From Mesorhizobium temperatum (GTDB taxonomy: Bacteria > Pseudomonadota > Alphaproteobacteria > Rhizobiales > Rhizobiaceae), in assembly GCF_002284575.1 (NCBI RefSeq), contig NZ_NPKJ01000075.1, positions 1 to 64,000 on the forward strand: a stretch of DNA of 64,000 nt, written 5' to 3'. Numbering within the stretch: the first letter of the stretch is position 1; the number at the start of each line of letters is the position of its first letter. A program made the translations under genes and the position numbers. The notes under the pieces are model-generated. The model was not told the DNA's origin and ran no database searches. It worked only from the letters and a program-made list of their open reading frames with translations. This document shows, one piece after another, positions 43,121 to 51,865 of this stretch.

Positions 43121-44245
43121 ATGGCGAAGCACATTTCCTACGGCATCATCGGCTGCGGCATGATGGGGCAGGAGCATCTTCGCAATATCGCGCTGCTGCC
43201 CGATGTCGGCGTCGCAGCGATCTTCGAGCCCGACGCGATGATGCGCGCAAGCGCGGCAGGCCTCACCCCGCAAGCGTCGATCGCCGGCTCTGTCGCGGAG
43301 GTGGCCGCCGATCCGCGCGTCGACTGCTTGCTCATCGCCAGTCCGAACTATGTGCATTTCGCGCAGCTCAAGGAAATCGCTGCTATCCGTGCGCTGCCCA
43401 TCCTGGTCGAAAAGCCGCTTTTCACCGATCCGGTCGACGCAGCCGCGGTGAAGGCGTTCGCCGCGACCTATGCCGCACCAGTCTGGGTCGCGATGGAATA
43501 CCGCTATATGCCGCCGGTCGCTCGATTCATCGAGCAGGCGCAGAACGCCACCGGCGGCATCCGGATGCTGACAATCCGCGAACATCGTTACCCGTTCCTG
43601 GACAAGGTGGCCCACTGGAACCGCTTCAACCGTCGATCGGGAGGCACGTTCGTCGAAAAATGCTGCCATTTCTTCGATCTCATGCGGCTGATCCTGAAAT
43701 CGGAACCGGTGAGGATCATGGCGTCGGCCGGACAGGAAGTGAACCATCTCGACGAGCGCTATGATGGCGAAACACCCGACATCTGGGATTGCGGCTACGT
43801 GCTGGTCGATTTCGCCAGCGGCGCGCGCGCCATGCTGGAACTATGCATGTATGCAGAGGGCAGCCGCTATCAGGAGGAGATCAGTGCCGTTGGTGCGCGA
43901 GGTAAAGTCGAATGCCTGGTGCCGGGTCCAGGCCGCTTCTGGCCAGCTCATCTCGGCGCGGCGCCGACGCCGCAGTTGATCGTCAGCCCGCGTTTTCCGC
44001 AGGGACCGTACACAGTCGAGATCCCGGTCGACCCACAATTGTTGACGGCCGGCGATCACAACGGCTCGACTTTCTATCAGCATCAGCGGTTTTGCGCCGC
44101 CCTGCGGGGCGAAGGGCCGGTCGAGGTGACGCTGGATGATGGCTGGAAAGCTGTCGCCATGGGTATGGCCGCACAATTGTCGGCAAACCAGGGCACGGCC
44201 ATTTCCAACCCACTCGATGCCTGCGAGAGCGCTCAGTGTGGCTGA
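43121..44245 (+). CDS. Gfo/Idh/MocA-family NAD(P)-dependent oxidoreductase
   Basis: The 374-residue protein has an N-terminal Rossmann motif GIIGCGMMGQEHL, a SPNYVHF segment and the catalytic-lysine motif LPILVEKPLF near residue 100. The C-terminal alpha/beta domain contains GGTFVEKCCHFFDLMRLIL, where the conserved histidine sits. Typical reactions are oxidation of inositols, sugars or sugar acids. It is co-transcribed with the UTRA regulator. Its substrate is unknown. Confidence 0.9.
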   Translation: MAKHISYGIIGCGMMGQEHLRNIALLPDVGVAAIFEPDAMMRASAAGLTPQASIAGSVAEVAADPRVDCLLIASPNYVHFAQLKEIAAIRALPILVEKPLFTDPVDAAAVKAFAATYAAPVWVAMEYRYMPPVARFIEQAQNATGGIRMLTIREHRYPFLDKVAHWNRFNRRSGGTFVEKCCHFFDLMRLILKSEPVRIMASAGQEVNHLDERYDGETPDIWDCGYVLVDFASGARAMLELCMYAEGSRYQEEISAVGARGKVECLVPGPGRFWPAHLGAAPTPQLIVSPRFPQGPYTVEIPVDPQLLTAGDHNGSTFYQHQRFCAALRGEGPVEVTLDDGWKAVAMGMAAQLSANQGTAISNPLDACESAQCG

Positions 44246-44325
44246 TGGTAACTCAGGTGACCGCTTGATCTTCTGACCAAGTGGTAGCGGAGACGGCTAA
44301 ATCGCAAGATCCACGGCGTGAGCCG

Positions 44326-44432
44326 CCTAAAGCGCGTCGCGTTTGACCGGCCTCATGCGAACGCGCTTTAGGTTGTTGTTTTTATGCATGTCGTTGTCGC
44401 AAAACCGCTGCACGCTTTTGCGCGACATGCAT
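44326..44432. repeat. Rhizobiales-type palindromic intergenic repeat
   Basis: Two consecutive hairpins are seen. CCTAAAGCGCGT (44326-44337) pairs with ACGCGCTTTAGG (44361-44372). ATGCATGTCG (44384-44393) pairs with CGACATGCAT (44423-44432), with an inner CGCAAAA/TTTTGCG stem. From memory, this kind of ATGCATGTCGTT...GACATGCATTAG sequence recurs in Mesorhizobium and Sinorhizobium intergenic regions. It lies between two convergent operons and may also act as a bidirectional terminator. Confidence 0.75.
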
Positions 44433-44436
44433 TAGA

Positions 44437-45495
44437 TCAGTCAACCTTGCCTCCGATTGCCGCTATGGTTCGGACCAGCCTGTCCGCGACACAGGTCGAT
44501 GCTCCAGCCGCCATGAGCATCTGCGGCAGGATCAACCATTCCAGCGTCCAGGCTGCACCAGAGCGCTCTTGCTCATGGATCAGCGCATGATGCATTCCCG
44601 ACAATTGGACTGCGTTGTAGCGGGCAAGCGTCACCAGCATCTCGGCGTCGATCGGATTGCGCTTGTGCGCCATGGCCGACGATGAACCGCCGCCCGCCCG
44701 TTGCAGCTCGTCGCCTGCCTGCGCCATCAGCGCAATGTCCTGCCCGAACTTGCCGAGGCCGCCCGTCACAAGCGACAGCCAGCTGGCTAGGTCAGCGATG
44801 CGGTCGCGCTGGCTGTGCCATTGCGGCGCGTCGCCAAGGCTCAGCTGCCGGGCCAGCGCGGCACGGACGGCGGCGCCCTTGTCTGCGAACTTCTCGAGTG
44901 TCCCGACGGCGCCGCCGAACTGGACGACGAGAACCGATCCTCGCACCGATTGAAGCCGCTCGTGGTGACGCACGAGCGGTTCGCGCCAGCTTGTGACGCG
45001 GTCGGTCACGGAAATCGGAATCGCTGCCTGCATTCGGGTTCGGGCCATCAGCGGGCGATCGCCAAACCGATGCCCGAGATCGGCGAAGGCGACCACCAGA
45101 GCCGAAAGCCGTTCTTCCAATAGGTCGATACAGGCGCGAATTCTCAGGATCATGGCCGTGTCGATCACGTCCTGGCTAGTCGCACCGAAATGCACATGCT
45201 CCGAATGCGGCTCTCCCACAGCATGTCTGATCTGCCGCACGAGCTCCGGCACCATGACGCCGTCGCGCGCCGTTGCGTCCCTCAGGGCCTGGATTTCCGG
45301 CCGGAAGTTGTCGAGGACGCGTCCGATTGCGCTTGCTGCAGCCGTCGGGACGATGCCGAGTGCACCTTCTGCGTGGGCGAGCGCTTTCTCGAATTGCAGC
45401 ATCGTCGCAAATTCGGCCTCGACGCCGAGCAGCGTCGCCATCTTCTCATCGCCGAGAAGCCCGGAAAGGAGGGGATTGTCGAATGCCGCGATCAT
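44437..45495 (-). CDS. pcaB: 3-carboxy-cis,cis-muconate cycloisomerase
   Basis: The 352-residue enzyme belongs to the fumarase/aspartase superfamily. It shows SEHVHFGATSQDVIDTAMIL and the superfamily signature GGSSSAMAHKRNPIDAEMLV around residue 270, plus the early FDNPLLSGLLGDEKM typical of PcaB. It lactonises 3-carboxymuconate to gamma-carboxymuconolactone in the protocatechuate branch. Its start overlaps the pcaG stop by four bases and it ends the operon. At ~350 residues it matches alphaproteobacterial PcaB and is shorter than pseudomonad forms. Confidence 0.92.
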   Translation of the reverse strand: MIAAFDNPLLSGLLGDEKMATLLGVEAEFATMLQFEKALAHAEGALGIVPTAAASAIGRVLDNFRPEIQALRDATARDGVMVPELVRQIRHAVGEPHSEHVHFGATSQDVIDTAMILRIRACIDLLEERLSALVVAFADLGHRFGDRPLMARTRMQAAIPISVTDRVTSWREPLVRHHERLQSVRGSVLVVQFGGAVGTLEKFADKGAAVRAALARQLSLGDAPQWHSQRDRIADLASWLSLVTGGLGKFGQDIALMAQAGDELQRAGGGSSSAMAHKRNPIDAEMLVTLARYNAVQLSGMHHALIHEQERSGAAWTLEWLILPQMLMAAGASTCVADRLVRTIAAIGGKVD

Positions 45496-46106
45496 ATGTC
45501 GAAGAACACCGTCTCGTTGATGCCCTGGAGATGAATGTCGAATTTATAGATGTCGCCATCGCGCGGCGCGACCAGCGTTGACACGCGCTCTTTCTGCTCA
45601 ATGCGCATCAGGACGGGATCCTCGGCGTTGGCCGTTTCCTCGTCGCCGAAATACATGCGGGTGTGAAGGCCAATGTTGATTCCACGCGCGACGATCCAGA
45701 CCGTCAAATGCGGCGCCATCTTGCGGCCGTCAAAAAAAGGCACGAGACCGGGTTTGATGGTTTCGAACAGGCATTCGCCCGTCGTCATGTCGGTGGGCAG
45801 TCGGCCCCAGCCGGTAAAATTCGGGTCGGCGGAGCCGCGCAGATCCGAGGGCGAATTGTAGATGCCGGCGGCGTCCGCCTGCCAGATCTCCACAAGCGCG
45901 TCCGTCAGCGGCGAGCCGGCGCCGTCGATCACCCGGATGTTGACCCTGATGCGTTCGCCCCTGGTCTTGTCGTTGACCATCGCGGTGCCAAGGTCGCGTT
46001 CATAGACGCCCGCGATACCGGCGAAGTTGGGCGTCAGCCCGATATGGACGTAGGGTCCCGCGGTCTGCGAGGCGCTTTCCTTCAGCCGGCCGAGAGCCTG
46101 GACCAT
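45492..46106 (-). CDS. pcaG: Protocatechuate 3,4-dioxygenase alpha subunit
   Basis: The 204-residue intradiol dioxygenase subunit has AGPYVHIGLTPNFAGIAGVY and DALVEIWQADAAGIYNSPSD at the N-terminal half, GWGRLPTDMTTGECLFETIK and MAPHLTVWIVARGINIGLHT. As expected for the alpha chain it lacks the full Tyr2His2 iron ligand set and forms part of the substrate pocket. It overlaps pcaH by one base and pcaB by four. Confidence 0.95.
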   Translation of the reverse strand: MVQALGRLKESASQTAGPYVHIGLTPNFAGIAGVYERDLGTAMVNDKTRGERIRVNIRVIDGAGSPLTDALVEIWQADAAGIYNSPSDLRGSADPNFTGWGRLPTDMTTGECLFETIKPGLVPFFDGRKMAPHLTVWIVARGINIGLHTRMYFGDEETANAEDPVLMRIEQKERVSTLVAPRDGDIYKFDIHLQGINETVFFDI

Positions 46107-46864
46107 CAGTTGCCCTCGATGCGGTTTTCGAACAGCGTCGAGCGGCGGCCGCGCAGTACAATGTCGAATTTGTATGCCCGCGCGTCCATCGGTATCGTTG
46201 CCTCCATGTCGAGCGCAGCGGTGAGGCCTTCAATAGCGCGGCGGTCGTTGATGGTCCGCACGATCGGGCACCTCCAGATCATCGGGTCGCCCTCGAAATA
46301 CATCTGGGTGATCAAGCGCTGCGCGAAGCCGTGCCCGAAGATCGAGAAATGGATATGAGCTGGACGCCAGTCGTTGGGTCCGTTGGGCCAGGGATAAGGC
46401 CCCGGCTGGATCGTGCGGAAACAATAGGAGCCATCCTCGCCGGTGATGGTGCGGCCGCAGCCGCCGAAGTTCGGATCGAGTGGCGCGAGATAAGTCTCCT
46501 TCTTGTGTCGATAGCGTCCGCCAGCGTTGGCCTGCCATACCTCCAGCAACGCACCGGCGACGCCGATGCCGCGCTCGTCGAGCAGGCGGCCATAGACGAG
46601 GATGCGCGGCCCGATCGCGCTTTCGCCCGGCCCGGCAAAATTGTGTATGAGGTCATTGTCCAGTTCACCGAGAATATTGTGGCCGAAGACCGGCCCCGTA
46701 AGCTCCGACAGGGTGTTGTCGAGGGAAAGAAGCGGCCGTTGCGGCGAGCGCAGCACGGAAGTCTTGTAGGCTGGCGTGAAGGCCGGCGGATGCCAGTTGC
46801 GGTCGCGCGGAAAGAAGGTGCCGATTTCCGGCGTGCGGTTGGCGGGAAAGCGCGAGTTGGTCAT
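46106..46864 (-). CDS. pcaH: Protocatechuate 3,4-dioxygenase beta subunit
   Basis: The 252-residue catalytic subunit carries all four Fe(III) ligands: Tyr in GGRYRHKKETYLAPLDPNFG, Tyr in IQPGPYPWPNGPNDW, and two histidines in RPAHIHFSIFGHG. It cleaves protocatechuate between the hydroxyl-bearing carbons to 3-carboxy-cis,cis-muconate. It is translationally coupled to pcaC upstream and pcaG downstream. Confidence 0.96.
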   Translation of the reverse strand: MTNSRFPANRTPEIGTFFPRDRNWHPPAFTPAYKTSVLRSPQRPLLSLDNTLSELTGPVFGHNILGELDNDLIHNFAGPGESAIGPRILVYGRLLDERGIGVAGALLEVWQANAGGRYRHKKETYLAPLDPNFGGCGRTITGEDGSYCFRTIQPGPYPWPNGPNDWRPAHIHFSIFGHGFAQRLITQMYFEGDPMIWRCPIVRTINDRRAIEGLTAALDMEATIPMDARAYKFDIVLRGRRSTLFENRIEGN

Positions 46865-47265
46865 GATTTGCCGGCTTGAGCGTCCATTTCGTCGAACGTC
46901 TTCCTGGCGATCTTCATCGCATGATTTGCCGCCGGCACCCCGGCATAGATTGCCACATGCAGCAGCGCCTCGCGTATGTCGTCGCGCGTCGCCCCAGTAT
47001 TGACGCTGGCGCGGATATGCATCGCAACCTCTTCGTCCTGCTTCAGCGCGGCGAGCAGCGCGATGGTGATCATGGAGCGCTCACGCTTGGTGATGTTAGG
47101 CCGCGACCAGACGTGGCTCCATGCAGCCTCCGTGATCAGTTCCTGGAAAGGAATGTCGAATTCGGTCTTGGCCGCCTCTGCGCGGTCGACATGGGCGTCA
47201 CCCAGCACCGAACGGCGCGTCGCCATCCCTTCGATGTATCGGTCGCCATCTTGTGGTTTGCTCAT
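46861..47265 (-). CDS. pcaC: 4-carboxymuconolactone decarboxylase
   Basis: From MSKPQDGDRY the protein has 134 residues with the carboxymuconolactone-decarboxylase fold: FQELITEAAWSHVWSRPNIT, KRERSMITIALLAALKQDEE and GATRDDIREALLHVAIYAGV. It forms beta-ketoadipate enol-lactone. It overlaps pcaD and pcaH by four bases each. Upstream in-frame codons belong to pcaD sequence in another frame and are discarded. Confidence 0.95.
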   Translation of the reverse strand: MSKPQDGDRYIEGMATRRSVLGDAHVDRAEAAKTEFDIPFQELITEAAWSHVWSRPNITKRERSMITIALLAALKQDEEVAMHIRASVNTGATRDDIREALLHVAIYAGVPAANHAMKIARKTFDEMDAQAGKS

Positions 47266-48071
47266 TTGTGCTCTCTTCGCATGTCGTTCAGGGAGCCACG
47301 GATCAGCCCGGCGAGCCTTTCCGGCTGCTCGACGCATGGGATGTGGCCCGCACCGGCGATGACCTCGAACCGTGCGGCGGGGATTGAGCGGGCCAGCGAT
47401 TCCACCAGTTCAGGCGGCGTCGATCCGTCCTGATCGCCGACAATGCAGAGTGTCGGCACTTTGATCGCGGCGGTCGTCGCGGTGAAATCGGCGTCGCGGA
47501 TAGAAGCGCAGGCAGCAGCGTAGCCGGCCGGATCCTGGCGCGTCAGCATCGTTTTATAACCTGCCAGTTCCTCGCCGCGATTCTTATGGAAATCCGGCGT
47601 GAACCATTTTCGCATCACGTCGTCGGCAAAGCTCGCGATGCCCTCCGACAGGGCCGCGTTGATGCGCCCATTCCACATCTCGGGCGTACCGATTTTCGCT
47701 GCCGTATCGCAAAGGATCAACCCCTCGATCAAATCCGGCCGCGTCTTGTAAAGGCATTGCGCAATGACGCCGCCGATCGAAAGCCCGCAGATCACCGCGC
47801 GCCTCACGCCAAGATGGTCGAGCAGCCCTGCAAGGTCTGTTGCATGGGTCTCGATCGTTTGCGGCGCGTCACCCAGTTCGCTCAGGCCGTGTCCGCGCTT
47901 GTCGAACGCAACAGATGTACAGTCGTCGGCCAGCCTTCGCTCGACCTCGTTCCAGATGCGCATATCCGTGCCGAGCGAGTTCGCGAAGACGACCGTAGGC
48001 CTGCCAGTTTTGGGACGATGCCGGTAGTGGATCGTCGCGCCATTAATGCGAGCAAAGTTCATATCCGTCAT
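47262..48071 (-). CDS. pcaD: 3-oxoadipate enol-lactonase
   Basis: The 269-residue alpha/beta hydrolase has the oxyanion region VVFANSLGTDMRIWNEVE, the nucleophile elbow CGLSIGGVIAQ, a late Asp in IVGDQDGSTPPE and the catalytic His in IAGAGHIPCVEQP. It hydrolyses the enol-lactone to beta-ketoadipate. It starts inside the quiC stop (four-base overlap). Confidence 0.94.
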   Translation of the reverse strand: MTDMNFARINGATIHYRHRPKTGRPTVVFANSLGTDMRIWNEVERRLADDCTSVAFDKRGHGLSELGDAPQTIETHATDLAGLLDHLGVRRAVICGLSIGGVIAQCLYKTRPDLIEGLILCDTAAKIGTPEMWNGRINAALSEGIASFADDVMRKWFTPDFHKNRGEELAGYKTMLTRQDPAGYAAACASIRDADFTATTAAIKVPTLCIVGDQDGSTPPELVESLARSIPAARFEVIAGAGHIPCVEQPERLAGLIRGSLNDMRREHK

Positions 48072-49960
48072 AGCTTTGGCATTCCTTTGGGCCGCATCTG
48101 CCGTTTTTGCGCGGCGATGCGGAAGGGTGCGTTCGGCGCACCATATCCTGCATACGCGCCGCGCCGTTCAACGAACTCGATAATGAACCCCTCTCCGAAT
48201 GTCGGCGCATAGAGCTGGAAAAATTCGCCGTTGTCGTCGCGGTCATAAAGGATGTTGGCTGAGCGTAACCGATCGGCGACCTCCGGATCCAGACCGAAGC
48301 GCGCTTCTACGTCGTCGTAGTAGTTCATCGATATCTGAAGCGGTTCGAAGCCGTTGACCTGCAGCTTCGCCGCCGTCGCAAAAATGTCATCCGTCGCGAG
48401 TGCCAGATGCTGGACGCCGGAACCAAAGGTTTCGGCGATGAAATGGCCGGCCAGGGTGCGGTGACTCTCGGCGCCGTTCAGCGTGAGGCGGAAGCGCTTG
48501 TCCAGACCTTCGATGACCTGGCTGCGCACGAGGCCGGCCGGATCGACGATGTCAACCATGGGGGTCTTTGTCGTCCTGAAGATCGAGACATAGAACAGCA
48601 GCCAGCTCGGCATCTCCTCCTGTGCCATCGTCTGCCCGACATGATCGATACGGGTGAGGCCGACGCCATTGCCGGAACTTGCCGAGGTGACCGGCGTGAA
48701 CTCCATGTCCCAGACCTTTGCCAGGTCGGTCCTGGCATCGAGGAAGTAGATCAGTCCGCCGCCGACGCCGCGGATCGCCGGGATTGACAACTCGCCAGGC
48801 CCGACCCGCTGGTGAAACATCTCCGCGCCCAGCGCCTCGGCGCGCTCGACCGTGGCGGCGGCGTCCTCGACCTTCAGGCCCATCGCGTATGCCGACGTGC
48901 CATGGACAACAAAGGAAGAATGGGCAAAGCCCTGCCGCTCGGTATTGATGACAATGTTGATCTCGCCCTGGCGGTAGAGCGTGACCTCCTTCGAGACGTG
49001 CCGACCGGCCTCGACAAAGCCGAGCATGCGCAACAGCGATCCAAGCTGTCCGGCGTCCTGGCGATCGGCCGCGAACTCGATGAACTCGACCCCTGCAACC
49101 CCGACGCGGTCGGGCATTGGCGGGACAGCCATGTCAAGTGCCGGTTCTTCACGCCGCACCTGATCCATCAACCATACGAGCGAACGCCGTCCGTCGACGG
49201 AGATCGCCTTTGCCGACCCGCCACGGAACTGGTCGTTGAAAATCTCGAGCGACAGATAGCCGTCATAACCGGTTGCCGCGACCGCCTGCATGAACTGTCG
49301 CACCGGCAGATCGCCTTCGCCTGGCATGTTGCGAAAGTGCCGGCTCCAATAGAGCAAATCCATTTCGATCAGCGGCGCGTCGGCGAGTTGGACAATGAAG
49401 ATCTTGTCAGCGGGTATCGAACGGATGGACCCGAGTTCAATCCTGCGGGCCAGCGTGTGGAAGGAATCGAGAACCAGCCCGACGTTCGGATGGTCGGTCC
49501 TGCGCACGATTTCCCACGCATCGCGATGATCGTTGACGTGACGCCCCCAGGCCAATGCCTCGTAGCCGACGCGCAGACCGCGCCTGGCGGCGCGCTCGCC
49601 GAGCTCGTGAAAGTCCATGGCCGCCCGGTCGATCCCGCCAAGCGAGACCGGCGACACCGACGAGCATACCAGCATCAGGTCGGTGCCGAGTTCCTGCATG
49701 ACGTCGAACTTGCGCTCGGCACGATCAAAGGCGCGGTTGCGCTGCGGCTCCGGCAACCCCTCAAAATCCCTGAACGGCTGAAAGAGCGTTATGGTCAGAC
49801 CTGTGTCACCAGCCATTCGGCCGACGTCGCCCGGTGAGCCGTCAAAGGCGAGGAAATCGTTCTCGAAGATTTCGACACCGTCGAAGCCCGCGGCGGAAAT
49901 TGCCGCGAATTTCTCCGCCAGGTCACCGGCGATCGACACCGTCGCGATCGACGTCTTCAA
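48068..49960 (-). CDS. quiC: 3-dehydroshikimate dehydratase fused to HPPD-like domain
   Basis: Read from a TTG start (LKTSIATVSIAGDL), chosen because GGGAGGAGGCGCG lies directly upstream, the protein has 630 residues. Residues 1-270 form a sugar-phosphate isomerase/epimerase-type TIM barrel (GFDGVEIFENDFLAF, GLVLDSFHTLARRI, GYDGYLSLEIFNDQFRGG). Residues about 285-615 are two VOC modules like 4-hydroxyphenylpyruvate dioxygenase, with His in TRIDHVGQT, His in GVQHLALATDD and Glu in GFIIEFVERRG. This is the fused QuiC architecture, where the barrel dehydrates 3-dehydroshikimate to protocatechuate. The complete metal triad in the second domain suggests it may still be catalytic. First gene of the pca operon. 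Confidence 0.88.
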   Translation of the reverse strand: MKTSIATVSIAGDLAEKFAAISAAGFDGVEIFENDFLAFDGSPGDVGRMAGDTGLTITLFQPFRDFEGLPEPQRNRAFDRAERKFDVMQELGTDLMLVCSSVSPVSLGGIDRAAMDFHELGERAARRGLRVGYEALAWGRHVNDHRDAWEIVRRTDHPNVGLVLDSFHTLARRIELGSIRSIPADKIFIVQLADAPLIEMDLLYWSRHFRNMPGEGDLPVRQFMQAVAATGYDGYLSLEIFNDQFRGGSAKAISVDGRRSLVWLMDQVRREEPALDMAVPPMPDRVGVAGVEFIEFAADRQDAGQLGSLLRMLGFVEAGRHVSKEVTLYRQGEINIVINTERQGFAHSSFVVHGTSAYAMGLKVEDAAATVERAEALGAEMFHQRVGPGELSIPAIRGVGGGLIYFLDARTDLAKVWDMEFTPVTSASSGNGVGLTRIDHVGQTMAQEEMPSWLLFYVSIFRTTKTPMVDIVDPAGLVRSQVIEGLDKRFRLTLNGAESHRTLAGHFIAETFGSGVQHLALATDDIFATAAKLQVNGFEPLQISMNYYDDVEARFGLDPEVADRLRSANILYDRDDNGEFFQLYAPTFGEGFIIEFVERRGAYAGYGAPNAPFRIAAQKRQMRPKGMPKL

Positions 49961-49987
49961 ACGCGCCTCCTCCCTGGTTTGTAGTGA

Positions 49988-50001
49988 ACGAACCAGTTCG
50001 T
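49988..50001. promoter_or_regulatory. TetR operator candidate upstream of quiC
   Basis: ACGAACCAGTTCGT is a 14-bp palindrome 27 bp upstream of the quiC start, in the gap between tetR and quiC, followed by ACAT. It is nearly identical to the site at 50775-50788, and the two differing positions are compensatory within the palindrome. Confidence 0.8.
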
Positions 50002-50045
50002 ACATAACTAAGGCAACGCTGCCAGCACCGCAAGTTTCGGCGCGC

Positions 50046-50732
50046 TCAGCGTTCTGCGGGAGCTTCGTCCTTGGCGACAAAACGCAACAGCATCTCGACG
50101 CTGTTGCGTTTGAGCCGCTCGAGTTGTGCCGGCGCGCCGAAGTCGCGTCCGAAGATCATCGAAAAAGTGGTGCGATTGGAAACGTTGAAGAAGCACAGCG
50201 CGCTTACTTGCCAATGGAGTTCGATCGCGTCGAGTCCCGGCCGGAAGACGCCCTCTTCGACACCGCGTGAATAGATGCGAGAGATGTGGTCGATCGCCGT
50301 CACGTTCAGTTCGCGGATCGCATCCGATTGTTCGAGGTATTGGCCGTGATGGATGTTCTCGATCATCACCATGCGGATGAATTCCTCGTGTCGGTGATGG
50401 TGGTCGAACGTGAACTCCACCAGGCGTGTCAGTGCCGCCACGGGGGGCAGACCTTCGATATCAAGTTGAGCCTCGCCCTCGCGCACCTGGCGATACGCGT
50501 TCTCGAGCGCGCGCAGGTAGAGGCCTTCCTTGTCGCCGAAATAGTAGTAGATCATGCGCTTGCTGAAGCGTGTGCGCGCCGCGATCTCGTCTATGCGCGC
50601 GCCCGACAAACCGTTCAGGGCAAACTCCTTGGAGGCGATCTCCAGTATGTTGCGGCGCGTGCCCTCAGGGTCCTGGATACGCGTCGTGCTCGCGTCCGGC
50701 TTCGGCTTTCGTTCCTTCTTGATAAGGGCCAT
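50046..50732 (-). CDS. TetR/AcrR-family regulator of the hydroaromatic/pca cluster
   Basis: The 228-residue protein has a lysine-rich N-terminal tail (MALIKKERKPKPDAS) and a TetR DNA-binding domain (ILEIASKEFALNGLSGARID, FSKRMIYYYFGDKEGLYLRA). A helical ligand-binding domain follows, with FTFDHHHRHEEFIRMVMIEN. It sits between the two operons and both its flanks carry the same palindrome, so it most likely represses the pca operon, the aroE-TRAP operon and itself. The inducer is probably a pathway compound such as protocatechuate, dehydroshikimate or quinate (inference). Confidence 0.88.
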   Translation of the reverse strand: MALIKKERKPKPDASTTRIQDPEGTRRNILEIASKEFALNGLSGARIDEIAARTRFSKRMIYYYFGDKEGLYLRALENAYRQVREGEAQLDIEGLPPVAALTRLVEFTFDHHHRHEEFIRMVMIENIHHGQYLEQSDAIRELNVTAIDHISRIYSRGVEEGVFRPGLDAIELHWQVSALCFFNVSNRTTFSMIFGRDFGAPAQLERLKRNSVEMLLRFVAKDEAPAER

Positions 50733-50774
50733 GCAGTTTGAGTTCCCGCCCCGGCGCAGCCGGCATTTGACTAA

Positions 50775-50788
50775 ACTAACCAGTTAGT
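50775..50788. promoter_or_regulatory. TetR operator candidate between tetR and aroE-like gene
   Basis: ACTAACCAGTTAGT is a 14-bp palindrome 42 bp upstream of the tetR start and 120 bp before the aroE-like start, followed by ACAT as at the other site. It is well placed to control both divergent promoters. Confidence 0.8.
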
Positions 50789-50908
50789 ACATCATTCGCA
50801 AATCGCGACCGGCTCATTTACCGGCGCGTTTGGCGTGAACACAAGGGCGATCCAGGAATTGCCGCATTTGGGCTGGGAGGCGGCCCGCACAGGGAGGAAT
50901 TTCGGGAG

Positions 50909-51817
50909 ATGGGCGACAGCCTTGTCGACCTCCTTTGCCGTCTTGCCGACGAGCACAAGGGCGCCGCCAGCGGCGACAGCGAAAACGTCGTGATTGGCCT
51001 CGTCGGACGCGGCATTCAGTCCTCGCGCACTCCCGGCATGCACGAGCGTGAAGCCCGGCGCCTCGGCATCGGCTATTCGTACCTTCTGCTCGATTTCGAC
51101 CGGCTCGGATTTCCGGACGCGGCGATCGGCGACTTGATCGCGGCGGCGGAAATTGCAGGCTTTCACGGCCTCAACGTCACTCATCCGTTTAAACAGGCTG
51201 TCATTCCCGTCCTGGATGTGCTGTCGCCGGAAGCGCGCGCGATAGGCGCGGTGAATACGGTCGTCTTTGCTGGCGGACGCAAGGAAGGCCACAACACCGA
51301 TGGCTGGGGTTTCGCCGAGAGTTTTCGCGAGGCGATGACAGGTGCATCGATGGGCTGTGTCGCAATGTTCGGCGCCGGCGGAGCGGGCGCCGCAGTCGCA
51401 AACGCGCTGATGGAAATGGGCGTTGGCCGGCTGTTCGTCCTCGACAGCCAACCCGGTCGCGCCTCGGATCTTGCGTCGCGCATGGGCGCCTTGTTCGGCG
51501 GTCGCGTCGAGACCTGGCCGGACCCGGCCGCAGCCGTGCGCATGGCAGACGGCATCGTCAACACGACCCCGGTGGGCATGGCGAAATACCCCGGAACACC
51601 GTTCGACACGGCTCTTCTGACAGCCGAAAAATGGGTCGCCGACATAATCTACTTTCCGACCGAAACAGAGTTGTTGGTCGCGGCCCGAACGATCGGCTGC
51701 AGAACGCTGCCAGGCATCGGCATGGCGATCTATCAGGCCGTCCGCGCGTTCGAACTCTTCACCGGGCGCAAGGCCGACCGCCGCGCCATGGCAGATCATT
51801 TCGAGGCCGCCGCATGA
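50909..51817 (+). CDS. Shikimate/quinate dehydrogenase (AroE-like, catabolic type)
   Basis: The 302-residue protein has the substrate-binding serines in GRGIQSSRTPGMHE, the catalytic lysine in FHGLNVTHPFKQAVIPVLD, Asp in HNTDGWGFAESF, the NAD(P) motif MFGAGGAGAAVANAL and NTTPVGMAKYPGTP. The SSRTP-MHE version of the N-terminal motif occurs in catabolic or paralogous AroE proteins rather than biosynthetic AroE. It would oxidise shikimate to 3-dehydroshikimate and possibly quinate to 3-dehydroquinate. The N-terminal ~28 residues before ENVVIGLVG are a non-conserved extension, so a later start is possible. Confidence 0.87.
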   Translation: MGDSLVDLLCRLADEHKGAASGDSENVVIGLVGRGIQSSRTPGMHEREARRLGIGYSYLLLDFDRLGFPDAAIGDLIAAAEIAGFHGLNVTHPFKQAVIPVLDVLSPEARAIGAVNTVVFAGGRKEGHNTDGWGFAESFREAMTGASMGCVAMFGAGGAGAAVANALMEMGVGRLFVLDSQPGRASDLASRMGALFGGRVETWPDPAAAVRMADGIVNTTPVGMAKYPGTPFDTALLTAEKWVADIIYFPTETELLVAARTIGCRTLPGIGMAIYQAVRAFELFTGRKADRRAMADHFEAAA

Positions 51818-51865
51818 AGGCAATGACGCCTATAATTGTATGAAGGCCATAGGGAGGAAATCGAC

